Source of the DNA: Actinomycetota bacterium
Lineage (GTDB): Bacteria; Actinomycetota; Acidimicrobiia; Acidimicrobiales; RAAP-2
DNA length: 43,335 nucleotides
Reading direction: 5' to 3'
Assembly (NCBI GenBank): GCA_029850535.1
Contig: JARCRU010000077.1
Location: 1-43,335, forward strand
Shown: positions 30,073-37,658 of the stretch, one piece after another
Layout of the letters: every line of letters starts with the position of its first letter
How positions within the stretch are numbered: position 1 is the stretch's first letter
Position numbers and translations under genes: made by a program
The notes under the pieces: model-generated
Database searches by the model: none
Seen by the model: only the letters and a program-made list of their open reading frames with translations
Told to the model about the DNA's origin: nothing

Positions 30073-31758
30073 GTGGGACTGAGTTTGCGTGAGGCAATTT
30101 CCCAGGTGACCGCCCCCGGTCAACTCTTCGAGGTGACGACGCGCACCGTCGATGGAGTGACGCGCCGCGTCTTTTCCAACTCACCCACCACATTGCGCGA
30201 CATCTTCGACGGGGCTCGAGGTGTGCACGAGACCTTTCTGGTCTACGAAGGCGAAGAGTGGTCCTTCGACGCGGTCATGGTCGCGTCGGACGAATTCGCC
30301 GACTCCCTGGTGCACCGCTTCGGCGTGGGCCACGGCGATCGCGTGGGGATCGCGATGAGGAACCTTCCCGAGTGGATCGTGGCCTTCAGCGCGATTGTCT
30401 CGGTGGGGGCGATCGCGGTCTCGCTCAACGCCTGGTGGACGTCGGATGAACTGGACTACGCGATCTGCGACGCTGACGTGCAAGTACTCGTGGCCGACTG
30501 GGAGCGCTGCGAGAAGGTTCTCGAGACTTGTCGACGTCGACAGACACCGATCGTCGTGGTGCGCGCTGACGACACGAATCCGCTGCCCGCGGGCGTGGCG
30601 CACTGGGGTGAGGTCGTGGTGCGCGGCGCACCACTGCCCCGGGTGGAGTTATCGAGTTTCGACGACGCGACCATCTTGTACACCTCGGGGACGACGGGCC
30701 AACCTAAGGGCGCTGTCTCGACGCACGACGCGATCTGTCAGACCCTGATGGCGTTCTCCACGGGTCTGATCGTCGAGGGGCAACGTCGAGGACCACGCGA
30801 CCACCCCGCGGGTGACCCCACCTGTTTCATCTTGATCGTGCCCCTCTTTCACGTCACGGGTTGCGTACCCGTGATGCTGTCGAGCTTCTCGTGGCACTTC
30901 AAATTGGTGATGATGCACCACTGGGACCCCGAGCAGGCGTTGGGGCTCATCGAGAAGCATCGCGTCACCAACGTGGTCGGGGTACCCACGCAGTCGTGGG
31001 ACCTTCTCAACTGCCCCGATCGCGACCGCTTCGATACCTCGTCGCTCGTGACGGTGGGTGGCGGCGGGGCACCCGCGGCGTCGACCTTGGTGGCCCGGGT
31101 GGAGGAGTCCTTCGCCAATGCCCGGCCCAATTTGGCCTTCGGCATGACCGAGACGAACGCCTACGGGCCCCAGAATTACGGCGACGACTACCAGCGCCTG
31201 CCCGCATCCACTGGTCAGACACCGACCGTCGTGATGGACGTCGAAATCCATGACGCCGTGGGGCAGGTGATGGCCCCCGGGGCGATAGGTGAGATCTGGG
31301 TGTCGGGACCGACGCTCTTTCGGGGCTACTGGCGCCAACCCGAGGCTACCGCCGACGCCCTGGTGGCGGGCTGGCTGCGCACCGGTGACGTGGGCCACCT
31401 CGACGAGGAGGGGTTCCTCTTCATCGAGGACCGACTGAAGGACATGATCCTTCGCGGGGGTGACAATGTCTACTGCGCGGAGGTCGAATCGGTGCTCTTC
31501 GAGCATCCCGACGTCCGCGAGGCGGCGGTCTGCGGTCTGCCCGACGAACGACTGGGAGAATCGGTGGCCGCGGTGGTCGTGTTGCGCGAGGGCGCGCAGC
31601 TCGACGAGCTTCAACTCGCCAGTTTCCTCGCGGGGCGTCTCGCCCCCTACAAGATACCGACGCGCGTCGTCTTCACCTACGATCGGCTACCGGCGAATGG
31701 CGCGGGCAAGATCTCCAAGGTCGATCTCGCGCGGCACTATTTTCGTAGCAACCGATGA
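30073..31758 (+). CDS. Fatty-acyl-CoA ligase / AMP-dependent synthetase
   Basis: It activates a carboxylic acid through an acyl-AMP and transfers it to CoA. The 561-residue enzyme has the AMP-binding P-loop ILYTSGTTGQPKGAVSTH (about 197-214), the A5 motif FGMTETNAYGP, the A7 motif WLRTGDVGHLDEEGF, the hinge RLKDMILRGGDNVYCAEVE and the A10 lysine in NGAGKISKVDL. The central HHWDPEQALGLIEKHRVTNVVGVPT matches medium- or long-chain acyl-CoA synthetases. The start is GTG 30073, behind AGGAGGA. Its 3' end overlaps the convergent NUDIX gene by 22 bases. A role in fatty acid or aromatic acid breakdown fits the nearby thioesterase and MmsA genes. Confidence 0.9.
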   Translation: MGLSLREAISQVTAPGQLFEVTTRTVDGVTRRVFSNSPTTLRDIFDGARGVHETFLVYEGEEWSFDAVMVASDEFADSLVHRFGVGHGDRVGIAMRNLPEWIVAFSAIVSVGAIAVSLNAWWTSDELDYAICDADVQVLVADWERCEKVLETCRRRQTPIVVVRADDTNPLPAGVAHWGEVVVRGAPLPRVELSSFDDATILYTSGTTGQPKGAVSTHDAICQTLMAFSTGLIVEGQRRGPRDHPAGDPTCFILIVPLFHVTGCVPVMLSSFSWHFKLVMMHHWDPEQALGLIEKHRVTNVVGVPTQSWDLLNCPDRDRFDTSSLVTVGGGGAPAASTLVARVEESFANARPNLAFGMTETNAYGPQNYGDDYQRLPASTGQTPTVVMDVEIHDAVGQVMAPGAIGEIWVSGPTLFRGYWRQPEATADALVAGWLRTGDVGHLDEEGFLFIEDRLKDMILRGGDNVYCAEVESVLFEHPDVREAAVCGLPDERLGESVAAVVVLREGAQLDELQLASFLAGRLAPYKIPTRVVFTYDRLPANGAGKISKVDLARHYFRSNR

Positions 31759-32156
31759 ATCGCCTCGCGGGCGTAGTCGGCGAGGTTGAGTTCGTCGAGT
31801 TGGCCACTGGGGTACCACGCGGCGTGATCGGTCGTGCCGTGCACCTCGTGGGTGAGTTCGCCACTGAGCCAACGGACGGTGTAGATGATGCGAACCGTGT
31901 GGATACGGTCGCCGTTGTCACGTTTGCGTACGTCACTCGTGACCGAGAAGAGTTCGGGAAGATCAACACTGAGCCCCGTCTCCTCCTTGAACTCTCGAAC
32001 CAGAGTCTCCTCGGGGGTCTCACCAAAGTCGATCCCTCCGCCGGGCAACCACCACAAGGGGGGCTGGTGCTGGGGATTCGAGGAACGTACGAGGGCGACC
32101 GCGTCCTCGTGTAACAAGATGCCGTATGCGCGCACGCTGCTGTGTTGCTTACTCAT
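31737..32156 (-). CDS. NUDIX hydrolase
   Basis: A 139-residue hydrolase of nucleoside diphosphates linked to another moiety. The full Nudix box GGGIDFGETPEETLVREFKEETGL (about 39-62) is present with all key glutamates. The N-terminal YGILLHEDAVALVRSS and the C-terminal basic tail are typical of MutT-like proteins; the substrate cannot be predicted. A GAGG site precedes ATG 32156. It is transcribed in the same direction as, but 66 bases beyond, mmsA and could be co-transcribed with it. Confidence 0.9.
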   Translation of the reverse strand: MSKQHSSVRAYGILLHEDAVALVRSSNPQHQPPLWWLPGGGIDFGETPEETLVREFKEETGLSVDLPELFSVTSDVRKRDNGDRIHTVRIIYTVRWLSGELTHEVHGTTDHAAWYPSGQLDELNLADYAREAIHRLLRK

Positions 32157-32222
32157 GGGGCCTCGAATCGGTCGCGTCAGCCACTTTTGGCGCGCGATTG
32201 AGTCTACGGGGCGTGAGCGCGT

Positions 32223-33698
32223 CTAGCGAGTGCGCGGGAAGCCCAGATCGATCTGGGACTCCGAGGGCAGGGGCCAACGGGTAGTCACGACCTTGGCGCG
32301 CGAATAGAACGCGATACCCTCGGGGCCGTAGATATGACTGTGGCCGAACAACGAGTTCTTCCAGCCGCCGAAGGAGTAACTCGACACCGGTACCGGAATC
32401 GGCACGTTGACCCCGATCATCCCGACACTCACCTGACGACTGAAGAGACGAGCGGCGTTGCCGTCGCGAGTGAAGATGGCCGTTCCGTTGCCGTAGGGGT
32501 TGGCGTTGATGAGCGCCACCGCGTCGGCGTACGTCGCCACTCGCGCCACCCCGAGCACCGGTCCGAAGATCTCGTCGTCGTAGGAACGCATTCCGGGCGC
32601 CACGCCGTCGAGGAGGCAGGGGCCAACGAAGAATCCCGGCAACGACGCCAGTGCGGTACCGTCTCGCACCACCGTGACGCCGGGGTCCGGCGCGGTGACG
32701 TAGGAGAGAACTCGCTGACGGTGTTCACTGGTGATGACGGGACCAAAGTCGCTCGCCGGATCGTCACCGGGTCCCACGTTGAGCCGGTCCACGCGTTCGG
32801 CGATCTTGGCGACGAGTTCGTCGGCGATGTCGCCCACCGCCACCACGACGCTGATCGCCATGCAACGTTCACCCGCGGCCCCGAAACCGGCGTTGATGGC
32901 GGCGTCAGCGGCGATGTCGAGATCGGCGTCGGGCAACACCACCATGTGATTCTTGGCTCCACCGAGGGCCTGGACGCGCTTGCCGTGGGCGGTGGCGGTG
33001 GCGTAGACGTGGCGGGCCACGGGCGTCGAACCGACGAAACTCACGGCGTCCACACCCTCGTGTTCGAGGAGTTGAGTGACGGTGGCGGCGTTACCGTGGA
33101 GCACGTTGAAGACTCCGGCGGGCAACCCCGCCTCAGTGAGCAGTTCTCCGAGGCGCACCGCGACCGAGGGGTCACGCTCGGATGGCTTCAAGATGACCAC
33201 GTTGCCCGTCGCTAGAGCGTTGGCCGCCATCCACAACGGCACCATGATCGGAAAGTTGAACGGCGTGATGGCAGCGACCACACCGAGTGGCTCACGGAAG
33301 GAGTGCACGTCGACGCCGTCGGCCACTTGGGAGGAGAACCCTCCCTTTAGGTGCTCGGTGACGCCGCAGGCGTACTCCACGTTCTCGAGACCGCGCGCAA
33401 TCTCGCCCTTGGCGTCGGCGATGGTCTTGCCGTGTTCGGACGTGATCACGGCGGCCAGTTCCTCGACGTGGGTGACCAAGAGGTGGCGAAACGAAAAGAG
33501 GATATTGGTGCGTTGCGAGAGGCTCGAATGGCGCCACGTCTGCCACGCGACGCGCGCGTTCGCGACGACCTCATCGACGTCGTGGGTGGATGGCAGGGGC
33601 ACTCGGGCGATGATCTCACCGGTCGCGGGGTTGTAGACCGGTAACTCGCCCGGCGCGGAGACTGCTTCGGCGTTGATGTAGTGAGGGATGCTGCGCAT
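32223..33698 (-). CDS. mmsA: Methylmalonate-semialdehyde dehydrogenase (CoA-acylating)
   Basis: It converts methylmalonate semialdehyde or malonate semialdehyde to propionyl-CoA or acetyl-CoA, with NAD+ and CoA, in valine, beta-alanine and inositol breakdown. The 491-residue aldehyde dehydrogenase has the MmsA-specific VQALGGAKNHMVVLPDADLD followed by the catalytic cysteine Cys279 in GAAGERCMA. SYSFGGWKNSLFGHSHIYGPEG near the C-terminus is likewise diagnostic. AAGGAG precedes ATG 33698 and a TAGATT hexamer just upstream may be its -10 box. No mmsB or iol genes are adjacent. Confidence 0.93.
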   Translation of the reverse strand: MRSIPHYINAEAVSAPGELPVYNPATGEIIARVPLPSTHDVDEVVANARVAWQTWRHSSLSQRTNILFSFRHLLVTHVEELAAVITSEHGKTIADAKGEIARGLENVEYACGVTEHLKGGFSSQVADGVDVHSFREPLGVVAAITPFNFPIMVPLWMAANALATGNVVILKPSERDPSVAVRLGELLTEAGLPAGVFNVLHGNAATVTQLLEHEGVDAVSFVGSTPVARHVYATATAHGKRVQALGGAKNHMVVLPDADLDIAADAAINAGFGAAGERCMAISVVVAVGDIADELVAKIAERVDRLNVGPGDDPASDFGPVITSEHRQRVLSYVTAPDPGVTVVRDGTALASLPGFFVGPCLLDGVAPGMRSYDDEIFGPVLGVARVATYADAVALINANPYGNGTAIFTRDGNAARLFSRQVSVGMIGVNVPIPVPVSSYSFGGWKNSLFGHSHIYGPEGIAFYSRAKVVTTRWPLPSESQIDLGFPRTR

Positions 33699-33764
33699 GG
33701 GTTTCTCCTTGTTGCGTCCAATCTACCGGTGGGGATCGTTCCGCGACGAGCCGGGGTCGCTCAT

Positions 33765-33770
33765 TAAGGT
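33765..33770 (+). promoter_or_regulatory. Leaderless -10 box, thioesterase gene
   Basis: TAAGGT ends six bases before GTG 33777. The bases between (ggagcg) could also serve as a weak ribosome site on any longer transcript. Confidence 0.5.
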
Positions 33771-33776
33771 GGAGCG

Positions 33777-34598
33777 GTGACCGACAACGAAACCACCCTT
33801 CTCGCCGACGCCGCGGCCGTGGAACCCGACGGCGAAGGGCGCTACGTCGTTGAACTGTCGCGGCGGTTCACGGTCTTCGACATCCCTAACGGTGGATATT
33901 TGCAGTGCGTGATGGCCAGTGCGGCACTCGCCGCGGCGAGCGACGCCGGAGCGCCGCACCTTCACGCCACCGCGGTCACGACGAACTTCATCACCACGCC
34001 GGTCGTCGGGCGCGCGCAATTGAGCACCGAAGTTCGTCGCGTGGGTCGCGGTGCGTCCTTCGTCCACGTCGCGCTCGCCCAAGAGGGGGTCGTCACGACG
34101 GAGTCCCTGGTCACCGTGGGTTCTTTGTCGGAGACGTCGCGCACGCGCTACCAGTCGCCGGCCGCTCCCTCGTTGGCGCCGGTCGACGACTGCATTGAGT
34201 TGCCAGTGCACGAGGAGATGTCGATCCATCGTGCGGTCGAATTACGTGCCGACCCTCAGGATCTGCGGTGGTGGAACGGCGACGTGGGTCCCGGAGAGTT
34301 GAGGATATGGCTGAGGTTGAACGATGGGGGAGGGCCCTGGGATCCCTGGAGCGTGCTCTTCGCCACTGACGTGGTGCCTCCGGCGACACTGCCCCTGGGC
34401 TCGACCGGCTGGGTGCCGACGTTGCAGCTGACGTCCTACGTGCGACGCGTCCCCTCGAGCGAGTGGTTGCGCGCGCGACAGTGGTGCGCGGTCGTGGCCG
34501 ATGGACTGGTCGACGAGCGCTGTGAACTCTTTGATGACGCCGGCGAACTGGTGGCAGTGTCGAACCAGTTGGCGATGGTCCGTTTCGGACAGGGCTGA
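33777..34598 (+). CDS. Acyl-CoA thioesterase-like double hotdog protein (TesB/4HBT_3 type)
   Basis: The 273-residue protein fits the actinobacterial thioesterase family with two hotdog folds. The first half has FTVFDIPNGGYLQCVMASAALAAA, the central hotdog helix, and LHATAVTTNFITTPVVGRAQLSTEVRRVGRGASFVHVALAQEG. The second half has LPLGSTGWVPTLQLTSYVRRVP and CELFDDAGELVAVSNQLAMVRF. It would hydrolyse acyl-CoA esters in the cytoplasm. It lies two bases upstream of arfB, so the two are co-transcribed, though functionally unrelated. Confidence 0.85.
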   Translation: MTDNETTLLADAAAVEPDGEGRYVVELSRRFTVFDIPNGGYLQCVMASAALAAASDAGAPHLHATAVTTNFITTPVVGRAQLSTEVRRVGRGASFVHVALAQEGVVTTESLVTVGSLSETSRTRYQSPAAPSLAPVDDCIELPVHEEMSIHRAVELRADPQDLRWWNGDVGPGELRIWLRLNDGGGPWDPWSVLFATDVVPPATLPLGSTGWVPTLQLTSYVRRVPSSEWLRARQWCAVVADGLVDERCELFDDAGELVAVSNQLAMVRFGQG

Positions 34599-34600
34599 AC

Positions 34601-35029
34601 GTGGGTGGCGCTCGCCTTAACGCCGATGGCTCACTGCAGGTGCGTGCGCGATTGACCATTCCCGCGAGCGAAGTCCAGCTGCGTGTCACGACCTCAGGGG
34701 GACCCGGTGGTCAACACGCGAATCGATCATTGACCAAAGTGGTCGCGAGTTTCGACGTGACGACGTCGACGGTCCTGAGCGAAGTCGAACGCGAACTCTT
34801 GATCGAGCGTCTGGGGCACGAGGTGAGAGCCAGCTCTTCGCGCTTTCGTTCCCAATCGGCAAATAGAACCGCGGCCCTAGAAGCGCTAGCGCTCAAGTTG
34901 CACGCCGGTCTGCTGCGCCAGGCTCCGCGACGCGCGACCCGCCCCACGCGTGCCTCCCAAACGCGACGCGTCGACGAAAAGAAGGCCCGAGCTCGGATCA
35001 AGCAGTCGCGTCGCAGCCTAGAGGACTAA
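34601..35029 (+). CDS. arfB: Alternative ribosome-rescue factor / peptidyl-tRNA hydrolase ArfB (YaeJ)
   Basis: It releases ribosomes stalled on mRNA lacking a stop codon by hydrolysing peptidyl-tRNA in the A site. The 142-residue protein carries the catalytic GGQ motif at 36-38 within TTSGGPGGQHANRSLTKVVASF and the long basic C-terminal tail (about 105-142, rich in Arg/Lys) that enters the mRNA channel. It begins with GTG 34601, two bases after the thioesterase stop, and overlaps the convergent surE by four bases. Confidence 0.93.
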   Translation: MGGARLNADGSLQVRARLTIPASEVQLRVTTSGGPGGQHANRSLTKVVASFDVTTSTVLSEVERELLIERLGHEVRASSSRFRSQSANRTAALEALALKLHAGLLRQAPRRATRPTRASQTRRVDEKKARARIKQSRRSLED

Positions 35030-35871
35030 CTCTCGAGGTGGCGCGAAATCACACCGAGGGCGGTGTGAATGAGTGTGTCGAGCGCGGCGTCAGTGTTCTC
35101 GTGAGGTCCAACGATCGGCGTGAGAGTGGCGTAGCCGGCCACGATGAGTGCCCCGTCGTCGCCGGCATCCTCGTCACTCACGTCACCGATGCTCGGCGAC
35201 GCGGCGCCGAGCATCAGGGGGAGCTCACCTTCGTCGGCCAGCGGTTCGCCTCCCGCGTCGGGTCCGGCGGCCATGACGACCTCCGCAGTGGAGATGCGCG
35301 CACGGCGGACCCCACGCAGGTGATCTCGGGTCACGTTAGGGACGTTGAGATTGAGCAGTGTGCGCGACGGTGCGCGAAATAGTTCGTCGAGTACCTCGAT
35401 GGCCAATCGGGCCGCCAGGTCGTAGTGCACGTCCTCGCCCCACTGCACCGAAACCGCCAGACCCGACAGACCGAGCTGCGCCCCGGACATGATGGCGCCA
35501 ACGGTACCCGAATGCAGAACGCTGCGCCCGACGTTGGCGCCCGCGTTGATCCCCGAGATGATCAGGTCGGGTTTCATGCCGAACGACCCGATCGATCCGA
35601 GGATCGCACACAGGGCGGGTGGAGCCTCGACACCGTACGTGGCAATGTTGCTGGCGCCCGCGATCGCGTGACGCGCGTAGCGCACACTGGGCCGGTCGAA
35701 GACGTCGCCCACCGCCGAGGACATGCCCGAATAATTGCGGTCCGGGGCCACCACCAGGGCCTCGCGCTCCTGGCCCACGGGGCATTCGTCGATCCAGGTC
35801 GACACGGCTCGCGCGAGGGCGGCGATGCCCGGCGCCATGACGCCGTCGTCGTTCGTCAACAGTATTTTCAT
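35026..35871 (-). CDS. surE: 5'/3'-nucleotidase SurE
   Basis: A 281-residue metal-dependent phosphatase acting on nucleoside monophosphates, induced in many bacteria in stationary phase. The metal-binding N-terminus KILLTNDDGVMAPGI holds the Asp pair (Asp8-Asp9), followed by the SGM-like NYSGMSSAVG and the metal-binding Asn in IISGINAGANVGRSVLHSGTVGA. I start at ATG 35871, not GTG 35880, because TAGCGT is placed seven bases before 35871 and would overlap the GTG, and because the family begins with MKIL. The acidic insert EDAGDDGAL near residue 240 is unusual. Confidence 0.93.
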   Translation of the reverse strand: MKILLTNDDGVMAPGIAALARAVSTWIDECPVGQEREALVVAPDRNYSGMSSAVGDVFDRPSVRYARHAIAGASNIATYGVEAPPALCAILGSIGSFGMKPDLIISGINAGANVGRSVLHSGTVGAIMSGAQLGLSGLAVSVQWGEDVHYDLAARLAIEVLDELFRAPSRTLLNLNVPNVTRDHLRGVRRARISTAEVVMAAGPDAGGEPLADEGELPLMLGAASPSIGDVSDEDAGDDGALIVAGYATLTPIVGPHENTDAALDTLIHTALGVISRHLES

Positions 35872-35878
35872 ACTGGTC

Positions 35879-35897
35879 ACGCTATCTGTCGTAAGTT
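35879..35897. promoter_or_regulatory. Divergent promoters, surE and aldose epimerase gene
   Basis: TAGCGT (35884-35879, minus strand) ends seven bases before ATG 35871, giving a leaderless surE mRNA. TAAGTT (35892-35897, plus strand) is the likely -10 of the epimerase gene, whose GTG lies 30 bases further with a GAGAGGAAAGG ribosome site. Confidence 0.5.
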
Positions 35898-35927
35898 ACT
35901 CACCAGTGAACGAGAGGAAAGGTCCCA

Positions 35928-36842
35928 GTGCTACCGTCCGGTGAACAGATCGCGATTGCCCACGGTGACCAGCGTGCCGTGATCACTCAGGTGGGCGCCA
36001 CGTTACGTACGTTCGTCAAGGGCGGGGTGGCGGTGGTGGAGGGTTTCGCCGCCGACGAACTGCCCGACGGTGCCCACGGTCAGATCATGTACCCCTGGCC
36101 CAATCGACTCTCGCCCGAACCTTGGAGTTTCTCTGGCCGTACGGCAGTGCCGTCGGTCGACGACCATTCGACGGGCACGGCGATCCACGGTCTCGTGCGC
36201 TGGAGGCCCTTCGATATCGAAATGGTCAATCAGAATCGTTGCGTGCTATCACTGCTCTTGCACCCGTCACCCGAATACCCCTTCGCCAGTGAGATCGCGG
36301 TCGCCTACCATCTCGGCTCGCTCGGGTTGACGGTCACCGCGACGGTGACCAATCGTGATGACGTGCCCATTCCGGTCGGCGTAGGGTTCCACCCCTATCT
36401 CGCGGTGACGACGACCACCATTGAGGGCGCGGAGTTGGAAGTTCCGGCTCGGGCCTTCGTCGCTAGCGGTGAGCGCCTGCTGCCGACTGGCGAGATATTG
36501 CCCGTCGCGGGTCAAGGACTGGACTTCAGCGCCGCCAAATCGGTGAGCGGGCACGAACTCAATGTCACCTACACCGAACTCGTTCGCGACGACACCGGAC
36601 TGGCAACCGTGAAGCTTCGCGACCGTGACGGGGCGATGGTGGAACTTCAAGTGGATCGAACCTTTCCCTACATCCAGGTCTACACGGGCGACGAGTTGCC
36701 GCACGGACGCCGACGCACGTCAATCGGCGTCGAGCCGATGACGTGTCCGCCCGAGGCGCTGCGTTCTGGCAAGGACGTGATCGTCCTCGAACCGGGCCAA
36801 CACTGGGCCGGCTCGTGGCGCCTCCGTCGCCTTGAACCCTAG
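35928..36842 (+). CDS. Aldose 1-epimerase family protein
   Basis: A 304-residue cytoplasmic beta-sandwich enzyme that interconverts alpha and beta anomers of sugars. Visible family features are YPWPNRLSPEPWSFSGR, HGLVRWRPF with the first catalytic-type histidine, VGVGFHPYLAV with the second, and a late VYTGDELPHGRRRTSIGVEPMTCPPEA with the catalytic glutamate (GVEP). The GVEPMTCPPEAL ending is typical of the actinobacterial GalM-like subgroup, in which true galactose specificity is not assured. No gal operon is nearby. It starts with GTG 35928. Confidence 0.88.
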   Translation: MLPSGEQIAIAHGDQRAVITQVGATLRTFVKGGVAVVEGFAADELPDGAHGQIMYPWPNRLSPEPWSFSGRTAVPSVDDHSTGTAIHGLVRWRPFDIEMVNQNRCVLSLLLHPSPEYPFASEIAVAYHLGSLGLTVTATVTNRDDVPIPVGVGFHPYLAVTTTTIEGAELEVPARAFVASGERLLPTGEILPVAGQGLDFSAAKSVSGHELNVTYTELVRDDTGLATVKLRDRDGAMVELQVDRTFPYIQVYTGDELPHGRRRTSIGVEPMTCPPEALRSGKDVIVLEPGQHWAGSWRLRRLEP

Positions 36843-36901
36843 ATTCGCGATGCCTCGCGCGCCGGAGTTGATTTCCTCGTGATTTCTGGGAAAATATCGA
36901 C

Positions 36902-37204
36902 GTGCCCTCTGTGAAACCGTTGCGCGTCTCTGACGAGACTCAGAACGCCACGCAGACCGCGACGCTGACCGAGCGTCCGTGGAACGTGGTGGTGTGGGAC
37001 GATCCCGTGACCCCAATGTCGGTGGTGGTGGTGATCTTTCGAAAGATCTTCGGTTACCCCAACAACAAGGCGACGCAGTTGATGCTCACGGTGCACCACG
37101 AGGGGCGCGCCATTGTCTGGTCGGGCCCGCTCGAACGAGCTCAGGGTTACTGCGTCAAACTGCAGGTCGCCGGGCTTCTCGCCACTATCGAGCAGGACTC
37201 CTAG
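36902..37204 (+). CDS. clpS: ATP-dependent Clp protease adaptor ClpS
   Basis: It binds N-degron residues and hands such proteins to ClpAP/ClpCP. The 100-residue protein has the core WNVVVWDDPVTPMSVVVVIFRKIFGYPNNKATQLMLTVHHEGRAIVWSGPLERAQGYCVKLQ, with the DDPVTPM substrate-pocket loop. The start is GTG 36902, with GAAAAT six bases upstream as a weak leaderless -10. The stop TAG overlaps the next GTG by one base. The pairing with DUF2017 is common in actinobacteria. Confidence 0.93.
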   Translation: MPSVKPLRVSDETQNATQTATLTERPWNVVVWDDPVTPMSVVVVIFRKIFGYPNNKATQLMLTVHHEGRAIVWSGPLERAQGYCVKLQVAGLLATIEQDS

Positions 37205-37635
37205 TGGCCGGTCGTCTCTTCGTGCGCCGTCGCGATGGGCGTATCGAGGTGCGCCTCAATGACGCCGGCCGTGAGATGGCGCGCGAGGCGTTCGGCCACG
37301 TCCTCGCGGCCGAGGTGGACCCCGAACACGACTGGCACGCCAGCCTCAATGCCCCGATCAATCCCGGCAGCGACGTGGACGACCCTCTGGCCGTGTTCAA
37401 CCGCCAACACGACGTCACCTCGAACGTGGAATTGGCCGTGGCGACCCTAAATGAGGAGTTCTTGAATGATGCGGAGGCCTGGGCGTGGTTGTGCTCGCTC
37501 CAGGTGGCGCTGCGGGCGTTCATCACGGCCAAGGGCCTGTTGAGTGCGGACCGGCTCGAGGAGTCCGATGAGGGCACTCGCGACTACATCAAGACTCTCC
37601 AGATCTTGCTGTTCGCGCTCGCCGACGTGATGTAG
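37204..37635 (+). CDS. DUF2017 domain protein, ClpS partner
   Basis: This 143-residue protein belongs to the actinobacterial DUF2017 family, almost always encoded next to clpS, whose function is not known. It is acidic and helical (LNDAGREMAREAFGHVLAAE; NDAEAWAWLCSLQVALRAFITAKGL; YIKTLQILLFALADVM). Its GTG overlaps the clpS stop (TAGTG), which argues for a 1:1 complex or at least coordinated synthesis; a role in N-degron proteolysis is inference. It ends 23 bases from the convergent YfhO-like gene. Confidence 0.85.
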   Translation: MAGRLFVRRRDGRIEVRLNDAGREMAREAFGHVLAAEVDPEHDWHASLNAPINPGSDVDDPLAVFNRQHDVTSNVELAVATLNEEFLNDAEAWAWLCSLQVALRAFITAKGLLSADRLEESDEGTRDYIKTLQILLFALADVM

Positions 37636-37658
37636 AGATCGTCCGACTCGCGCCTCGT

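Noticed and set aside
32334..33215. Plus-strand open frame of 293 codons opposite mmsA
   Set aside because: It is a shadow of the aldehyde dehydrogenase gene, which has a clear catalytic cysteine and family motifs on the minus strand.
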